From assembly GCA_963693085.1 (NCBI GenBank), contig OY856412.1, positions 1,131,134,244 through 1,131,198,243 on the forward strand: a stretch of DNA of 64,000 nt. Reading direction: 5' to 3'. Source of the stretch: Alisma plantago-aquatica (Eukaryota > Streptophyta > Magnoliopsida > Alismatales > Alismataceae). The notes under the pieces were generated by a model. The model saw only the letters and a list, made by a program, of their open reading frames with translations, was not told the DNA's origin and searched no databases. A program made the translations under genes and the position numbers. Below are positions 46,672-57,845 of the stretch, piece by piece. How positions within the stretch are numbered: the first letter of the stretch is position 1; the number at the start of each line of letters is the position of its first letter.

Positions 46672-47643
46672 TCATGGAGGAGGGTGAAGCTCTCTTCGCT
46701 TCTTCCTTCTAAACATTCGGTTCATTGCAACAATGAGAAAAAATAAATAATAGTCAGAAGACCAACATGTATGATTGACGTTCCATTTCAACAGTAAAAT
46801 ATCATTGCAATGAACATGAACATGAACACAACTCACAATCAAGTCTTGATGTGGGAGCACATGTAGAAATAGATAGCCATGAGGTGAAAGGTATAATGAT
46901 GATTGATCCTTAATTTCTATGACCATCCCCAATGGATCACTCCTATCTACACATAATGGAGGGGTTATATCAAAGGTGAATTTCTGTGCCTCCTCTTCTA
47001 ATAATTCAATTCCTCCACATTCATTAATTTCCTCACAAAAACTTTCAAAATTATCATCTGGATATATATCCCATATAGGATCCTCAATAAGGAAATGAAG
47101 AGATGGGTCTTGTGGTGAAGGAATTATGTGATGAGTAATGGGAAATTCCTCCACCTTTTCACTCTCAATATCCTCTTCCTCACTCTCTTCCTCCTCTCTA
47201 AGATCACTATCAAATAAAGCACCTTTTGGATCATCCTCTCCTTCACTCATATCCCAAACACATGTATCAAAATTATCATCCACATTATTTGCATCATTCT
47301 TCTCATTTTCCTCATCAGATCCCCAATCATATTCAAAATCAATCCTAGAAGTCGAGGGTGTGGGATAAATGGAAGGACATGGTAGAGGTGATTCTAAAAC
47401 TTCTTCTAATATGTTCTCCTCGCTCTCTAATTCCTTATCCTCAACCTCAACTTCTTTCATTTTCTCTATTCTACCCCATCCTCCATTTGAAATAGGACCT
47501 TTACAATTTAAAACATATTGAACCATAATCCTAATATGCTCACGATGAATTTCCTTTGAGGTTTTCTCATGATGTAATGAAGGTGGACTCAGACATCTAT
47601 AACCTACATGTGCATTTCCACACTCGGAACAAATAGGGGCCAT
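46672..47643 (-). CDS. Acidic zinc-knuckle protein of non-autonomous gypsy element
   Basis: Uninterrupted 323-codon frame, the only long intact gene in the window. It begins 0.2 kb inside the PBS. The N-terminus (MAPICSECGNAHVGYRC) has a CCHC-type knuckle with C-x2-C-x3-H-x4-C, one residue shorter than the retroviral form. A basic segment follows, then a very acidic middle (residues about 75-225, rich in Glu/Asp, e.g. REEEESEEEDIESEK). The C-terminus is hydrophobic and ends in an Arg/Lys cluster (RRKKRR). Similar gag-derived proteins are common in plant LARD elements. I infer an RNA-binding or capsid-partner role. The open frame alone does not prove function; the element may simply be young. 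Confidence 0.65.
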   Translation of the reverse strand: MAPICSECGNAHVGYRCLSPPSLHHEKTSKEIHREHIRIMVQYVLNCKGPISNGGWGRIEKMKEVEVEDKELESEENILEEVLESPLPCPSIYPTPSTSRIDFEYDWGSDEENEKNDANNVDDNFDTCVWDMSEGEDDPKGALFDSDLREEEESEEEDIESEKVEEFPITHHIIPSPQDPSLHFLIEDPIWDIYPDDNFESFCEEINECGGIELLEEEAQKFTFDITPPLCVDRSDPLGMVIEIKDQSSLYLSPHGYLFLHVLPHQDLIVSCVHVHVHCNDILLLKWNVNHTCWSSDYYLFFLIVAMNRMFRRKKRRELHPPP

Positions 47644-47834
47644 GTGCTTTTCTTTTAAATGAAAGAAGACTAACTACAAAGAAATATTTAGATGAATATG
47701 TACAATGCCTAAACTAACAGTAAAGTTTAATGTAATGAAAAATGGGAAGAATAAAAAAAATTATAAAAAAAGGAAAATAAATACAATGGCCTAGAGTGGC
47801 CGGTCCTAACTTTTATAGTGTTAACCATGCCAAC

Positions 47835-47852
47835 TCCCCGGCAACGGCGCCA
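47835..47852 (-). promoter_or_regulatory. Gypsy PBS (Asp tRNA type)
   Basis: The minus strand reads TGGCGCCGTTGCCGGGGA, the PBS of Athila/Calypso-type elements, six bases inside the 5' LTR. It fixes the element's orientation and superfamily. Confidence 0.88.
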
Positions 47853-47858
47853 AAAACT

Positions 47859-49257
47859 TGACACGTGTATAACGTGCGTGTAATACGCAAGTGTACGTGT
47901 TGAAGTAATATGGGATTATGAGTCCCGAGTTATCAAACACGGAGAGTTGTGAGGTTAAAAACTATTACTAATTAGGATTGATCAGCTAAGCCAAAAATAA
48001 GAGTTGATTGAAAAAGAAAATAAAAATAAAAGAAAACAAAACAATCGATTAAATAGTTGGTTTAATCAATTAAAAATGGAATCCTTAGGATTGTGGTTTC
48101 ACCCCAGTTCTCGTTGTATTAGGTCTACACAATTATCCTTATTCGTCTCCTATTCCGGGTAGTGGTCTGTAGTCAGAATTGCTCGCTTTCGTGATACAAT
48201 TTACTACCTAAATCTAGGTCGGTTCCACGGTAGTAGTAACCTATATCCTAAACTAGGTGCATGAAGATCATACTCTGGGTTTCCACCATTAACTGTACAT
48301 CGCCTTGTTCAAAGAATTTATTAGTTAATATGATTATCGTCTCTTTTCAACCGTTAATTCTTCTTTCAAAGTAATTAAAGGTATTATATTATCATTAGTG
48401 TGATCAATCATAATGATATAATGGAGAAAATGACATCATACCACGGATTTGAGAGACAAATTATGATAAACTATGTAAAAAGTATCATACAACGATTACC
48501 CGGGCTACTCCCGGGTCCTAAGGAATTATGATTTTTAGTCGAAAATAGAAGACATGGTATCACAGTAAGTCGAAAAGATGTAAAACATGAATTTCGAGAT
48601 ATAGTAAATTGGAGAAAGGGTTAAAGAGTGGATATGGAGAAGATGGAGAAAATTTGCCGCTGTTTTCGCCGCCAAAACGCCTCCGAGGTCTTCCGTGTAG
48701 GGTTCCTCTACTTTTCTCTCTCCGTTCGGCTGTCGTATCGTCCCCCCATGATAGATCTCCCAATTACGGTTCTAATGGTGTCTTTCATAGCCGTCGTACA
48801 TGTTTAGGTCAAGAGGAAACCTAAAATGTAATTTTTAATACAATATGTGTTAGATTTAACACATTAAAATTTAGTCCGCAGCGTATGAGTCGATGGTATC
48901 GAGTTGGAATTCGATAGTATCGACTTCTTCACAGTAAAATGTCCTTTTCCTTTTCAATCTGGAGCAAAAAATATTTGTACTCTGATGCCATGTCGCTACC
49001 ATCGAGTTTTAATTCGATGGTATCGACTTTGCCCCAGTAAATAATAATTATCTGTAATAAAATAATCAATGAATAAAATCAAATAATTACTATAATAATT
49101 AAAATATGTAAAATACATGTAAAATATAAGAAATGATGTACCAGTGATTTTTACTAATTTGGTAAAATATGTATTAAAAAGATATTCAATTAAGCACAAA
49201 TGACAAAGAAAATAACCAAATTAGATATCAAAATAACGACAATTTATGCATACATCA
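47859..49257 (-). repeat. 5' LTR of non-autonomous gypsy
   Basis: Nearly identical to 43282-44674 along its full length. Carries AGTCGATGGTATCGAGTTGG and related palindromic phrases at 48888-48925 and 49003-49030. Confidence 0.92.
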
Positions 49258-49262
49258 TGCAG

Positions 49263-49943
49263 CAAGGTCAAATTTTAGAAACGTTGGTTCTATGGTAGAT
49301 AAAGGTACCATTGGTTGAGATGGTTTGTTGATGGTGGCCCTTGTTATCAAATCGATGCCCCCTAATCATCTGCCATATCAAAAGTATAAGGGTCCCATTG
49401 GCATTGTGTTGGGCCTTGGCGGTCTGTTGTTGCTTTTTCTCCAACTCCTTTAGGATTGTTCTGTATGGACACTTTTGCGGACGTTGGATAGCAGAGAAAA
49501 GGTATCGAGGTACGTCATTAGGCACCATTGTTGGGTCCTTGAAGAACTGTCTGTCGCAGATAAGCTCCATGGCGTAACGTCCTCATAGGGAGTGTATATC
49601 TTTTGTGGCTAGCTCGGTGAAGGGGATTTGTCTATTGAGCGCTTCTATGAATCGTATTATACAGAAAGTGCAATCCCCTAAACCAGCTAATGTTTGGACT
49701 GTTAGGTGGATGATTTGGAACCAGGGTTGGCTCCAACCATGTCGCAGAGATGGGCAAGCAGCCCATATTATTTTGAGAAGCCGGAAAGGTGTGCACCGTG
49801 CTTCCCTGACTTCTAATATAGCAAAATTTATTTGTCTGGCCTTTAGCTCGCTGGCGCAGAAGTTGTACACCTTGGCGTCGTGGGCCTCGATGTCAACAAT
49901 CATGAGCAGCTAGTGGTCGGAAACTCTGAAGGGCACAGAAATG
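49263..49943 (-). pseudogene. First C48 (Ulp1-like) domain, catalytic half
   Basis: Minus-strand continuation after the hAT element. It reads SDH, a TAG where Trp is expected, then LLMIVDIEAHDAKVYNF (the His-Trp and the following strand of Ulp1 proteases). Further on, the segment containing VQTLAGLGDC and the FCIIRFIEAL helix holds the Gln and Cys positions. The Asp position appears replaced (YNFCAS for the usual D-S), and the DCG motif is DCT, so this copy looks catalytically dead. Main open pieces: 49583-49903 and 49268-49570, in different frames. A gypsy element separates it from the second C48 domain. Confidence 0.62.
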
Positions 49944-50699
49944 TAGACCTGTCAAACTGGGTCAAAATCTGCGGGCGCCCATGGGTCGACCCATTTAAGT
50001 TGGGTTTGGGTGGCAAAATTTGCCACCCGCTGAAAATCACCCAAACCCATACTCACCTGTTTATTAAGCGGGTTTCGTGGGTGATCCGCGGGAACCCGCG
50101 GGTGACCCAGTTAATTGAAGTAAATATATTCATATACATAATATACACACAACTATTAAAAGATGTTGCTTTTTTTGTACACGTTAATTCTTTACCTTTA
50201 CCAACAACAATTGTATTCTCTTTATTTTGTGTTTGCAATAGGCAATAACAAGTACTTGTAATATTAGAAATGCCTAATGTTACATGACAAAATTATGTAT
50301 TTTTCTTGTGATATTTATCTATGAAAACTACATCAATTTTCCTAATTTATATCAACATACAACTAGGTGATACTTTTTCATATATCAAAAACTAATTGAA
50401 TAGTTTGACGTCAAACATAGTAGTTGGTTGGTTCTTTTGCACTATATTTGACATAAAAACAATAGTTACAAGCTGTTTCAAATGTTGTTTTTAGTGTTAA
50501 ACAAAGCAACTGGTAACTTATTGTTGATTGTACACATTTTATATGGGAATCCGCGGGCAACCCGCAACCCGCTGGGTCGGGTTTGGGTGTGCTTTTCTTC
50601 CACCCGTTTAGAAGTGTATCTTTTTGACCCGCACCCGCCAGACCCGCACCCGCAATGACTCAACCCAAACCCAACCCACCCACCCGTTTGACAGGTCTA
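49944..50699. mobile_element. Non-autonomous hAT element, 756 bp
   Basis: Terminal inverted repeats TAGACCTGTCAAAC and GTTTGACAGGTCTA (14 bp, perfect). Flanking 8-bp repeats are CAGAAATG (49936-49943) and TAGAAATG (50700-50707), seven of eight identical. An 8-bp duplication and TAG..G ends are typical of hAT. Subterminal DNA at both ends is rich in CCCGCGGGT and GGGTCGACCC phrases, likely transposase sites. The centre (50115-50520) is AT-rich and has no transposase. Removing it with one duplication copy rejoins the C48 frame. Confidence 0.9.
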
Positions 50700-50707
50700 T
50701 AGAAATG

Positions 50708-51706
50708 TAGTGTGCCTTTTGTGCAAGGCCAGTTTGTAGCCGCTCAATGGACTTTGCCCGTAAGTCCTTATGTAATAAGCTTAAGGATAGAGCAGGTGAA
50801 GCATTGCAGATAGGTTGTAACTTTTTTGGGCTCCGGAATTCCTCAATAGAGTTGGCAAGGAAGACACGAAAGATAGCCATCTTCACCGTCGATTATGGTC
50901 AAAGGATGATACGGAAGTCTTCTCGTATCAACTTGCGCTTTGTCTTTGTATTGTTGTAGATGATGCCCCCCCCCCCGTCTTTGGCATCATCTACAATAGT
51001 GTTCAGGATGAAGATGTCCTTAACATCTAATGTATAGATGGCCGCCATGTCCAAGTCATGCATTTTGTGAGGTAGCGGTGGCGGCGGGGGAAGGTCTTGT
51101 GGTGGAGGAATTGAAGTCTGCTAGTTGTCGCCCAAAAAAATGGTAGATCTTCATCTTTATCGGAGTCAGAATCAGAGTCGAGTCTATCGTCTATGTCTAG
51201 ACTCACTCTGTCAGATTCTTCCTGCTCTGGGGGGAAGGCGCAAGTTGCTCTGGAGCAGAGTATTGGTGAATGACTATTGTGGGTGGGCCAATGCTGGTTC
51301 CTAGTATGCATTGTTGGAACTCAGTAAAAGCGGCATCTTTGGCAACGTCCCCCAGGGATCCCATAGCTGAAAAGTTAAAGAACTGGTCCCCATATGATAT
51401 TGTTACATTGTCATTATTGTCGGGGGACTTGGGATCTTTGTTTCCACCCTCTTGGTGGTCTTTATCATCTCCTTTCTTTGCAGGTTCTGTCCCTTGGATG
51501 GTGCCCTCCCCAGCATTTCTTGGGTCATCGAGTTGATCATCTGAGGAGGAGTTGTCGTCATTGGAGTCAGCCAAGGAATCAGAATCCTCATTGTCATCTT
51601 CACTTTCATCTTCATCATCATCTGCTGCCTTATCTGCTATTTTCTTGGTTGACGTTTTCTTACACTTCCGATGAATGGCTTGTATTTCTTCGAGTGCCAC
51701 TTGCAC
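50708..51706 (-). pseudogene. Acidic region and N-terminal half of first C48 domain
   Basis: The minus-strand frame from 51706 has a basic start (EIQAIHRKCKKTSTKK) and then a long Asp/Glu/Ser/Asn stretch (DDDEDESEDDNEDSDS and more). It is followed by GDQFFNFSAMGSLGD, a second acidic patch (DSDSDSDKDED), and the lead-in to the C48 core (IYTLDVKDIFILNTIVDDA, and LLHKDLRAKSIERLQTGL at about 50790-50740). A run of ten C at 50966-50975 (G on the minus strand) has disturbed the frame. The last codons run into the hAT insertion site. Confidence 0.6.
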
Positions 51707-53078
51707 ATGCTCGTGGGTTTCTGCGTCATGGCTCTCTTCGAGATCCGTATATCTTGCCTCAAAAGAGAGGAGACGTGTTGATAGATCAGTTACTTGTGCA
51801 CGTAGTTGATTGAGTTCATCGTTAGAGTGCTCCTCTTAGCGGTGGTTGAGTTGTGCAAGGTTGTTGTTGATGTCGTCCAAGCACATGCTAAAGGCAGTTT
51901 GTTGTTGTTAAGGCTCGTGAAGGGTCGCAGGCAAAGGTTGAGTTTGCTTAGAGACCCTGTCGACTTGTTGGGCCAACACTTCTTGCTGGTCTTTCATCTC
52001 GAGTACCAACGCTGGCAGGTGTTGTAGGCGGTCATCGATGTGGTTGACTTACTAGGCCGCTACATCCTACTGTTGTTGAATGCTAGAGAGGATGCCTGGT
52101 AAGGCGTTGTTCCGTTCGTCAATCTTGGAGACCTGTGTAGCAATTCCCTGCACACAAGAAAAAATTGATTGTAATATGTTAGAGGGGTCGGTGAGGAGGT
52201 TTCGAGTAGCATTAAATTGTCATCTGAATTCCTCACTGACTTGTGAAAAGGGGACCCCAGAGATGGATGGGTGAGATGGCTGGGTTCGGGGTGGAAGGGT
52301 GGTAGTGCCTTGTGAAAGAGACATTATTGATGGACCCGCAAATTGCGTGGTGACTGTAGATGGAGTCACTAGCGATATCGGGGTGGTGGATGAGAATGGT
52401 GGTGACATCCCAGCTAAAAAGGGTGAAGCTGGGAATGCTGAGGGAAAAGTGGTTGAAGTGAAGGTGGAAATGAAGGTGATATCGGGCGTCGAGGTGGAGA
52501 ATGGAATGCCCGAAGAGAAGATGAGTGAAGAAGAAGATGTGGGTGAAGTTGTGGATGTGGAGGAAGGGATAGTGGTGGGTAAGGTTGTGGAAAATGGTGG
52601 AAGAGTGGGAGACGGGAGTGTGGTGGGGGTGGTTGTAGAGGGAAGACCAACATCTAGATTGAAAATGAACAGTTCAGGTGTTGGATCCACAACGTTCTCT
52701 ACACTGTGTGGGGGTTCTGCCTTTGGGTTGATCTTCGATGTGGGCGTCCCCGATTGCTATTGTTTTTGTGCATGTAGTTTAGATGCCCGCGTGACTGGAA
52801 TTTTCTTTGGCCTTATTGTTGGGGCATTGGCGTTGTGCTATGTCTGCCCTGCCTTTGCTTGTTTCTCTTTTGATGTGACTGAGGCTATGAGGTTGGCAAT
52901 CTCTTCTTCAGTGAAGATAAGATTTTCTTTGTCATAGTCATCCAGTTATGGAAGAGGTAGCAGCGTTCTGGATGCTTTGACAGTTGTGTATAAAATATAA
53001 TGCAGCTTGGCATCCTTCTCCTTTATGATATATGAGTTTTTTAGACTCTGCTCATTGGTTAGGATGTCGCTCTTTATT
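51707..53078 (-). pseudogene. Linker of the nested gene: Ser/Thr/Pro-rich and coiled coil
   Basis: Minus-strand continuation of the domain cut by the CACTA element. First about 60 residues of folded-looking sequence (EKDAKLHYI, EEEIANLIASVTSKEKQ). Then a low-complexity Ser/Thr/Pro/Phe stretch (open 52690-52220), then a heptad-rich helix (52150-51710: EMKDQQEVLAQQV, ELNQLRAQVTDLSTRLL) that could form a coiled coil. About five stops interrupt it. The plus-strand frame 52299-52937 is the antisense image of the low-complexity stretch. Confidence 0.6.
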
Positions 53079-53081
53079 ACT

Positions 53082-53830
53082 CACTAGTACAAGAATGGTC
53101 TGTAGCGTCGGTTTTTTCAAGCTTGCAGCGTCACTTTTTAACTGACGCCTAAGTGGCCGTTGCTATAGAATTTGCTCTATAGCGTCAGTTTATTTAACCA
53201 AATAAAACCGACCTTACAGAGTAAACACCGACACAAAAGGTTGTAAAAATTCTGACCTAGGCGAGAAAAAAGGAGCATGTAAGGTCGGTTATTCGAAAAA
53301 AACCGACCCTGTAAACGGTCTCAGTCGAGAAAATTGTCGACCGAGACCGTTTACAGGGTCGGTTTTTTTGGAATAACCGACCCTAAAGATTGAATAAACA
53401 TTTCAGTGTAGCCTTCGGTCAAGAAAATTGTCGACCGAAAGAGTTTACAGGGTCGGTTTTTTTAGAATAACCGACCCTAAAGATCGAATAAACATTTCAG
53501 CGTACCGCTCGGTCGAGAAAATTGTCAACCAAGTGAGTTTACAGGGTCGGTTTTTTTGGAATAACCGACCCTAAAGATTGAATAAACATTTCAGTGTACC
53601 CCCTCGGTCGAGAAAATTGTCGACCGAGTGAGTTTACAGGGTCGGTTTTTTTGGAATAACCGACCCTAAAGATTGAATAAACATTTTAGTGTACCCCCTC
53701 GGTCGAGAAAATTGTTGATCGAAAATATTTCGGTCGAAAAACTTGTCGACCGAGGAGTACACTGAAAGTGTACACTAAATTCAATCTTTATGGTCGGTTA
53801 TTTAAAAAATCGACGCTAGAAGTTACGGTT
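53082..53830. repeat. Left subterminal array with four 94-bp units
   Basis: Four units start with GTTTACAGGGTCGG at 53349, 53443, 53537 and 53632. Each holds two palindromes: GGGTCGGTT...AACCGACCC with a T-rich loop, and TCGGTCGAGAAAATTGTCGA. Upstream variants run from 53105. Arrays like this bind TNPA in En/Spm; binding here is inferred. Confidence 0.88.
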
Positions 53831-54123
53831 TTTTTTTTAAATTTTTGCAAAAATTGAATATAGAACAGAAGAACAAGACGATTCATATATTCGGGGAGAG
53901 GGGAGCATTGATGCTCAACCGTCACCATTCAAAACCACACATTCATAACAAAAATGATTCATAATCACATCATAATTTACAAAATGATAGAGTGCAAGTC
54001 TGAGATGATAGATACAAAAAGTAAATATATGAAAGAGTACTCAAACCACATACATAAATGGAGTCGACATATTTAATCCAATGCTATATCGACTTCATTT
54101 ATAAAAGACTCTGACCACTCTTC

Positions 54124-57100
54124 TCAGAATTCATCCAAGTCCACATGTGTGTAAGGCTGAGTTGTAAAGATCTGTAACAGAAAATGCACTTGCTAATATT
54201 TAATAAAATGACTACAATCACTTGTAAATTTATGATGTTTCTTTATTACCTGACTTATAGTCTGAATGTCGTGTGATGCTTGTTTGATAATAGCTTGCAT
54301 ATATTTCATTACATAGTAGCCACAAGCCCAGTCATTATTTTGCATAGGACACTACAAATAACAAATTATACTTAATGTTAGTAAATTACTATAAATAGCA
54401 ATTGAGATAAGAGTATAAGAGTTGACATATTGCAGTTGAAAATTAATACATATAAGAGTAAGCAGTTGTCAAAGTAGCTACCTTGACATTTTCAAAGTCA
54501 ATGTCTTTAATTTTGTGGGTATTTGTCCTCCAGCTTCACGAAAAGCCTTTATACCCCTATCAATTAAATGATAGTTGGTAAAATAGAAATTCTAAATAGA
54601 AATATCATGTTGAAGCATTGATTAAATTTATGCTTACTCCATAGCTGGCAATTTCATTTTGTGACTCCTTGTTGTTTTACCCATTGGGTCAAGATAATAA
54701 ACAGTCATCAATTTTGAGGCAATCACCACTAATTCCCAATGTCTAGCTCTGAGTAAGAATAAAACAAACATTAAAATAAATAATTTTATTCATTATTAAA
54801 ATTATATTGAATAATAATACTTATTGGACGTTAAAAGGAATTAGGATAATTTCCTTCCCCTCACTAGCAAAATATTTGAATGCATCAGAGAAGTACTCAT
54901 TCACATCCTCAATATGTGTCTCCACCTGACTAGTGACCGAAGGAACTAAGAATCCAACATTCTTTATGTCAAAGTTTGTGACCTCGGTATATAAATGGTT
55001 GTTAAACATTTGTAATTATTTTCATATGTAGAAATAAGCTAAAATTGTGTATTGGAATTTTCTATATATATTGATAGATCCTTACCTTATCCATACTTAT
55101 ATTATCGAAGTGTTCAGCCAATCATACTGGAACAACTCTATAATATCATCAAGAAAAATAAAATTCTCAAAGTCCCTCCCAACTGCATCTTGTGTTAAAT
55201 TGACCAACATATGTGATCCCGATCTTTGGTTGGCTAAGTATCGACACAAACATTTAGATTTGCTTCCCAATTCGTCGAATGTAGTTTCGGGAATGAAAGA
55301 TGGCTTGGGCATAGGAGGACGAGTAGTAGAAGGTTTACTTTTTGGTTTACAAACTTGTTAATTAAATTACATACTTATATTATATGAGTTCAAATATGCA
55401 GTCAAATATGAAAAATATGGTAGAAATAAGGTATACCTTGTTATTGATAACCAAGTGTCTAGGCCAACCCACCATAGCACCCTCAGCTTCTTCAACTGTA
55501 CTATATTCAGGATTAGGTATGGGTAGTGGTTTGTCCCCCATTCCGTCATACACAAGATGGATGGACACACGGCAAATGTCATCAGTAATTTGTTGGCAAT
55601 GCAATGTATCACCAAGGTTGTACACCTTGCCCGCTGCCACAACATTATATTCTGGAACCTCCACTGTAAGTTTACATTTCATACCAACCTAGATTGAAAT
55701 AAATATAAGTTATATAAGAAACAGTAGAACAGATACATGTTACAACTATATATATTATCATATATTTATCATACTAATAACACAACATATAGAACAAAAA
55801 CTTACTGCAGATTGTTGTGGTGGGTCATCGGGAGTGCTCCCATGACCTTCTACATGGGCTTGTACCTCATCACTTGAGAGACGTATAGTAGGAATAGGTT
55901 GAGAAGGTTGAGTAGGCTGAAATGAAGACATTATTTCCTCTACTTTCTGCGCTACTAATTCTTCAACATACTCATGTGTAAGACCTCCTGCACGACCTCT
56001 TTTAGATTGCGAAGGGCCAAAATAAGACTTGAATCCTATGCCAACTCCTAATCCCCTAACACGTCCAGGATGCTCCTTCGTACCAAGAGCAACTACTAGT
56101 TCATCCATGTAGCCAGTTGGGATGAACTTTCCTTCCTTCCTTTGCTCGTGGAGATCAATCTATTCATAGTTAATAAAAATATTAAATCACAATATCAATT
56201 AGATATAAATAAATCTAAGTTTGTGGAAGTTACTCCTTACTTAGTTGGGATAAACCTACCATCTTTTGTGCCACCTCCTTAGTTGCAGGGTTGACAATTT
56301 CATCGGCTCGATTCTTTCTAGCATCAATCCATGTCAAGTGTCGGGGTGGTCGCTCAACTTGAGTTGTACTAGATTCTTCTCCAGAAGATGATTTCTTCTC
56401 TTGTAGTTGGCGGCGGAAGGCATAACCACCGGGACCCAAGCGATGGTCATGCACATTTTTAGCTCGTCTTTCCTTTTGAGCCTGGTGAATAGCCTGATCA
56501 TTTAAAATGAGGTATTACAATTTAGACTTGGCAAACATGTATAAAAAGATTCACCTACTTAATTGTATAAAATTAAATATTCATACAATACATCACAATC
56601 TTTATTACCTGAAAATCTTCCGATCTCCTAGCTGCAACAAATCTTTCCCACACCTCAGAATCTATAAAAATATATACATTTGTAGCTTTCTTGTTTTGTT
56701 TAGGATTATTTATAAATTCCCTTACAAGATATGTCTTAAAACCCCTCCATCGTACACCACAACGTTGTAGCACTCTTTTCTTGTGATCTTTTTCATTTAG
56801 ATGAAAAACACCCTATACATACAAAAGAAGCAATTAATAATGTTGTTTTGAAAAGGAATTCATTCCAAGAAAACTAAATTAGAATCAATAGATAAAAAAA
56901 CATATTAAAATAATATCACTTCCACTCACAGATATATCTTTCCATAAGAGGTCTTTTTTGGTATTAGGAACATCATGCCAATTTTCTATATCTATTGGCA
57001 CCTTACTGCGCGCGGTCGCCCCTACGTAATGCTTGAAAGCACTAGCATGTTCCCCAACAGGTGCTCCTGTCATATCAAACTGGACTGGCAATTTATCCCC

Positions 57101-57214
57101 TTTAGCCCTGAGCTCCTGCAGCCTACGCATCAATGTAGGACCTCTCATTTTCTTAGCATCACCACTACCATCCTCATGGTGCTCATGCTCAGAATGTTCA
57201 TCTTCACTCGCCAT
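54124..57214 (-). pseudogene. CACTA TNPA-like/Ulp1 fusion gene, 11 exons, recently broken
   Basis: Exons by splice sites and homology: 57214-56930 (start MASEDEHSEHEHHE), 56812-56609, 56493-56260, 56159-55806, 55688-55437, 55353-55086, about 55009-54825, 54748-54638, about 54557-54480, 54351-54250, 54171-54124. Exons 1-5 are open and all end in phase 0. Domains: plant transposase En/Spm family (PF03004-like: RGPTLMRRLQ, DIENWHDVP, GTKEHPGRVRGLG), a VAAGKVYNLGDTLH...VGWPRHLV domain, then C48 with RHWELVVI (His), YYLDPM (Asp), CPMQNNDWACGYYVM (Gln, Cys). Lesions: a CAA-to-TAA-type stop in exon 6, exon 7 donor AT instead of GT, a frameshift in exon 9; the exon 5-6 junction is also out of phase. 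Confidence 0.82.
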
Positions 57215-57337
57215 TTTAGAACCTGCAAGTATAAATGATAAAAAAAATAAGTGATAATAAAAGCACAAGTGATAAGGTATACATGATAATAAAATAAATA
57301 ATTCAAAGAATACATGCATTTAGTATTGGTTGAGTTG

Positions 57338-57523
57338 TTAGTCAAGGAAATTTCCTTCAGCATGGTCTTGACGTTTATAATATTCATCGGTGTTATCTTC
57401 AACATTTACACTTGGCAAACCAACTGAGAATGGACTGGAATCATCATACTTTTTGTAGTATTCTTCTTCATTTATAGGATCTACAGTAAACTGTCTTTTT
57501 CCATTAAGAACGACAGACCAATT
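57338..57523 (-). pseudogene. TNP2 transposase C-terminal remnant
   Basis: The minus strand reads NWSVVLNGKRQF, EEEYYKKYDDSSPFSVG, DEYYKRQDHAEGNFLD, then TAA (57340-57338). This matches the very end of CACTA TNP2 transposases, where a N-W-x-V-V, a D-E-E-E-Y and a Y-x-R-x-D-x-x-E-G motif occur in that order. The rest of TNP2, including the catalytic domain, is absent. It lies just upstream of the TNPA-like gene, which is the usual order. Confidence 0.72.
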
Positions 57524-57609
57524 TTTATTTTAATATTGATACTATAATAATCTGTAAGTTTTTATTGATAGGAAGTTAATTTTATATACTAAAGTGTACC
57601 ACCTATCCC

Positions 57610-57845
57610 ATTTTTGAATATTTAATCTCACTAGTAATTGTATAATGTATGTTTAGTTTTGAAGAAAATTTCAGCAGTATTTCCCCTAAGTTTTCCAAGT
57701 ACACCGATGTAAATGGCAAATAACCACTCACATATGTACCCAGAGAACAAATGAAGAAATCCTACTGAAATAATCTACAAAACTAAACATACATTATATA
57801 GGTACATCCTAAGTGAGATTAAAATATCCAAAAACAGTCCCAAAC
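57610..57845. repeat. Inverted repeat of about 80 bp arms
   Basis: 57612-57690 (GAATATTTAATCTCACTAGT..., ATGTATGTTTAGTTTTG) pairs with the complement of 57755-57840 (CAAAACTAAACATACATTAT..., GTGAGATTAAAATATCC). The loop is about 70 bp. It may be a small fold-back element that came with the deletion of TNP2. Confidence 0.65.

Larger units (their letters stand above)
43282..49257 (-). mobile_element. Non-autonomous gypsy element (LARD-like), 5976 bp
   Basis: Complete LTR element on the minus strand. LTRs: 43282-44674 (3') and 47859-49257 (5'), TGATGTATGC...GTGTCA. Five-base flanks TGCGG (43277-43281) and TGCAG (49258-49262) differ at one site. PBS and polypurine tract are in place. The interior is only 3.2 kb, with one acidic zinc-knuckle ORF and no protease, RT, RNase H or integrase. 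It must rely on an autonomous gypsy element. LTRs are very similar (only scattered differences), so it is fairly young. It splits the double-C48 gene between the two protease domains. Confidence 0.9.

Noticed and set aside
47138..47368. 76-codon Ser/Phe-rich plus-strand frame
   Set aside because: Antisense of the acidic middle of the gypsy ORF.
50966..50975. Run of ten C as a programmed frameshift site in the C48 gene
   Set aside because: Homopolymer runs readily arise by slippage or assembly error, and the gene has many other lesions; nothing supports programmed shifting.
52299..52937. 212-codon plus-strand open frame
   Set aside because: It is the antisense image of the low-complexity Ser/Thr/Pro stretch of the minus-strand gene; its own translation is Val/Gly/Glu low complexity with no known domain.
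53349..53720. Regular palindromic repeats with spacers resembling a CRISPR array
   Set aside because: Units are about 94 bp with diverged palindromes, no unique spacers and no cas genes; they are CACTA subterminal repeats in a plant genome.
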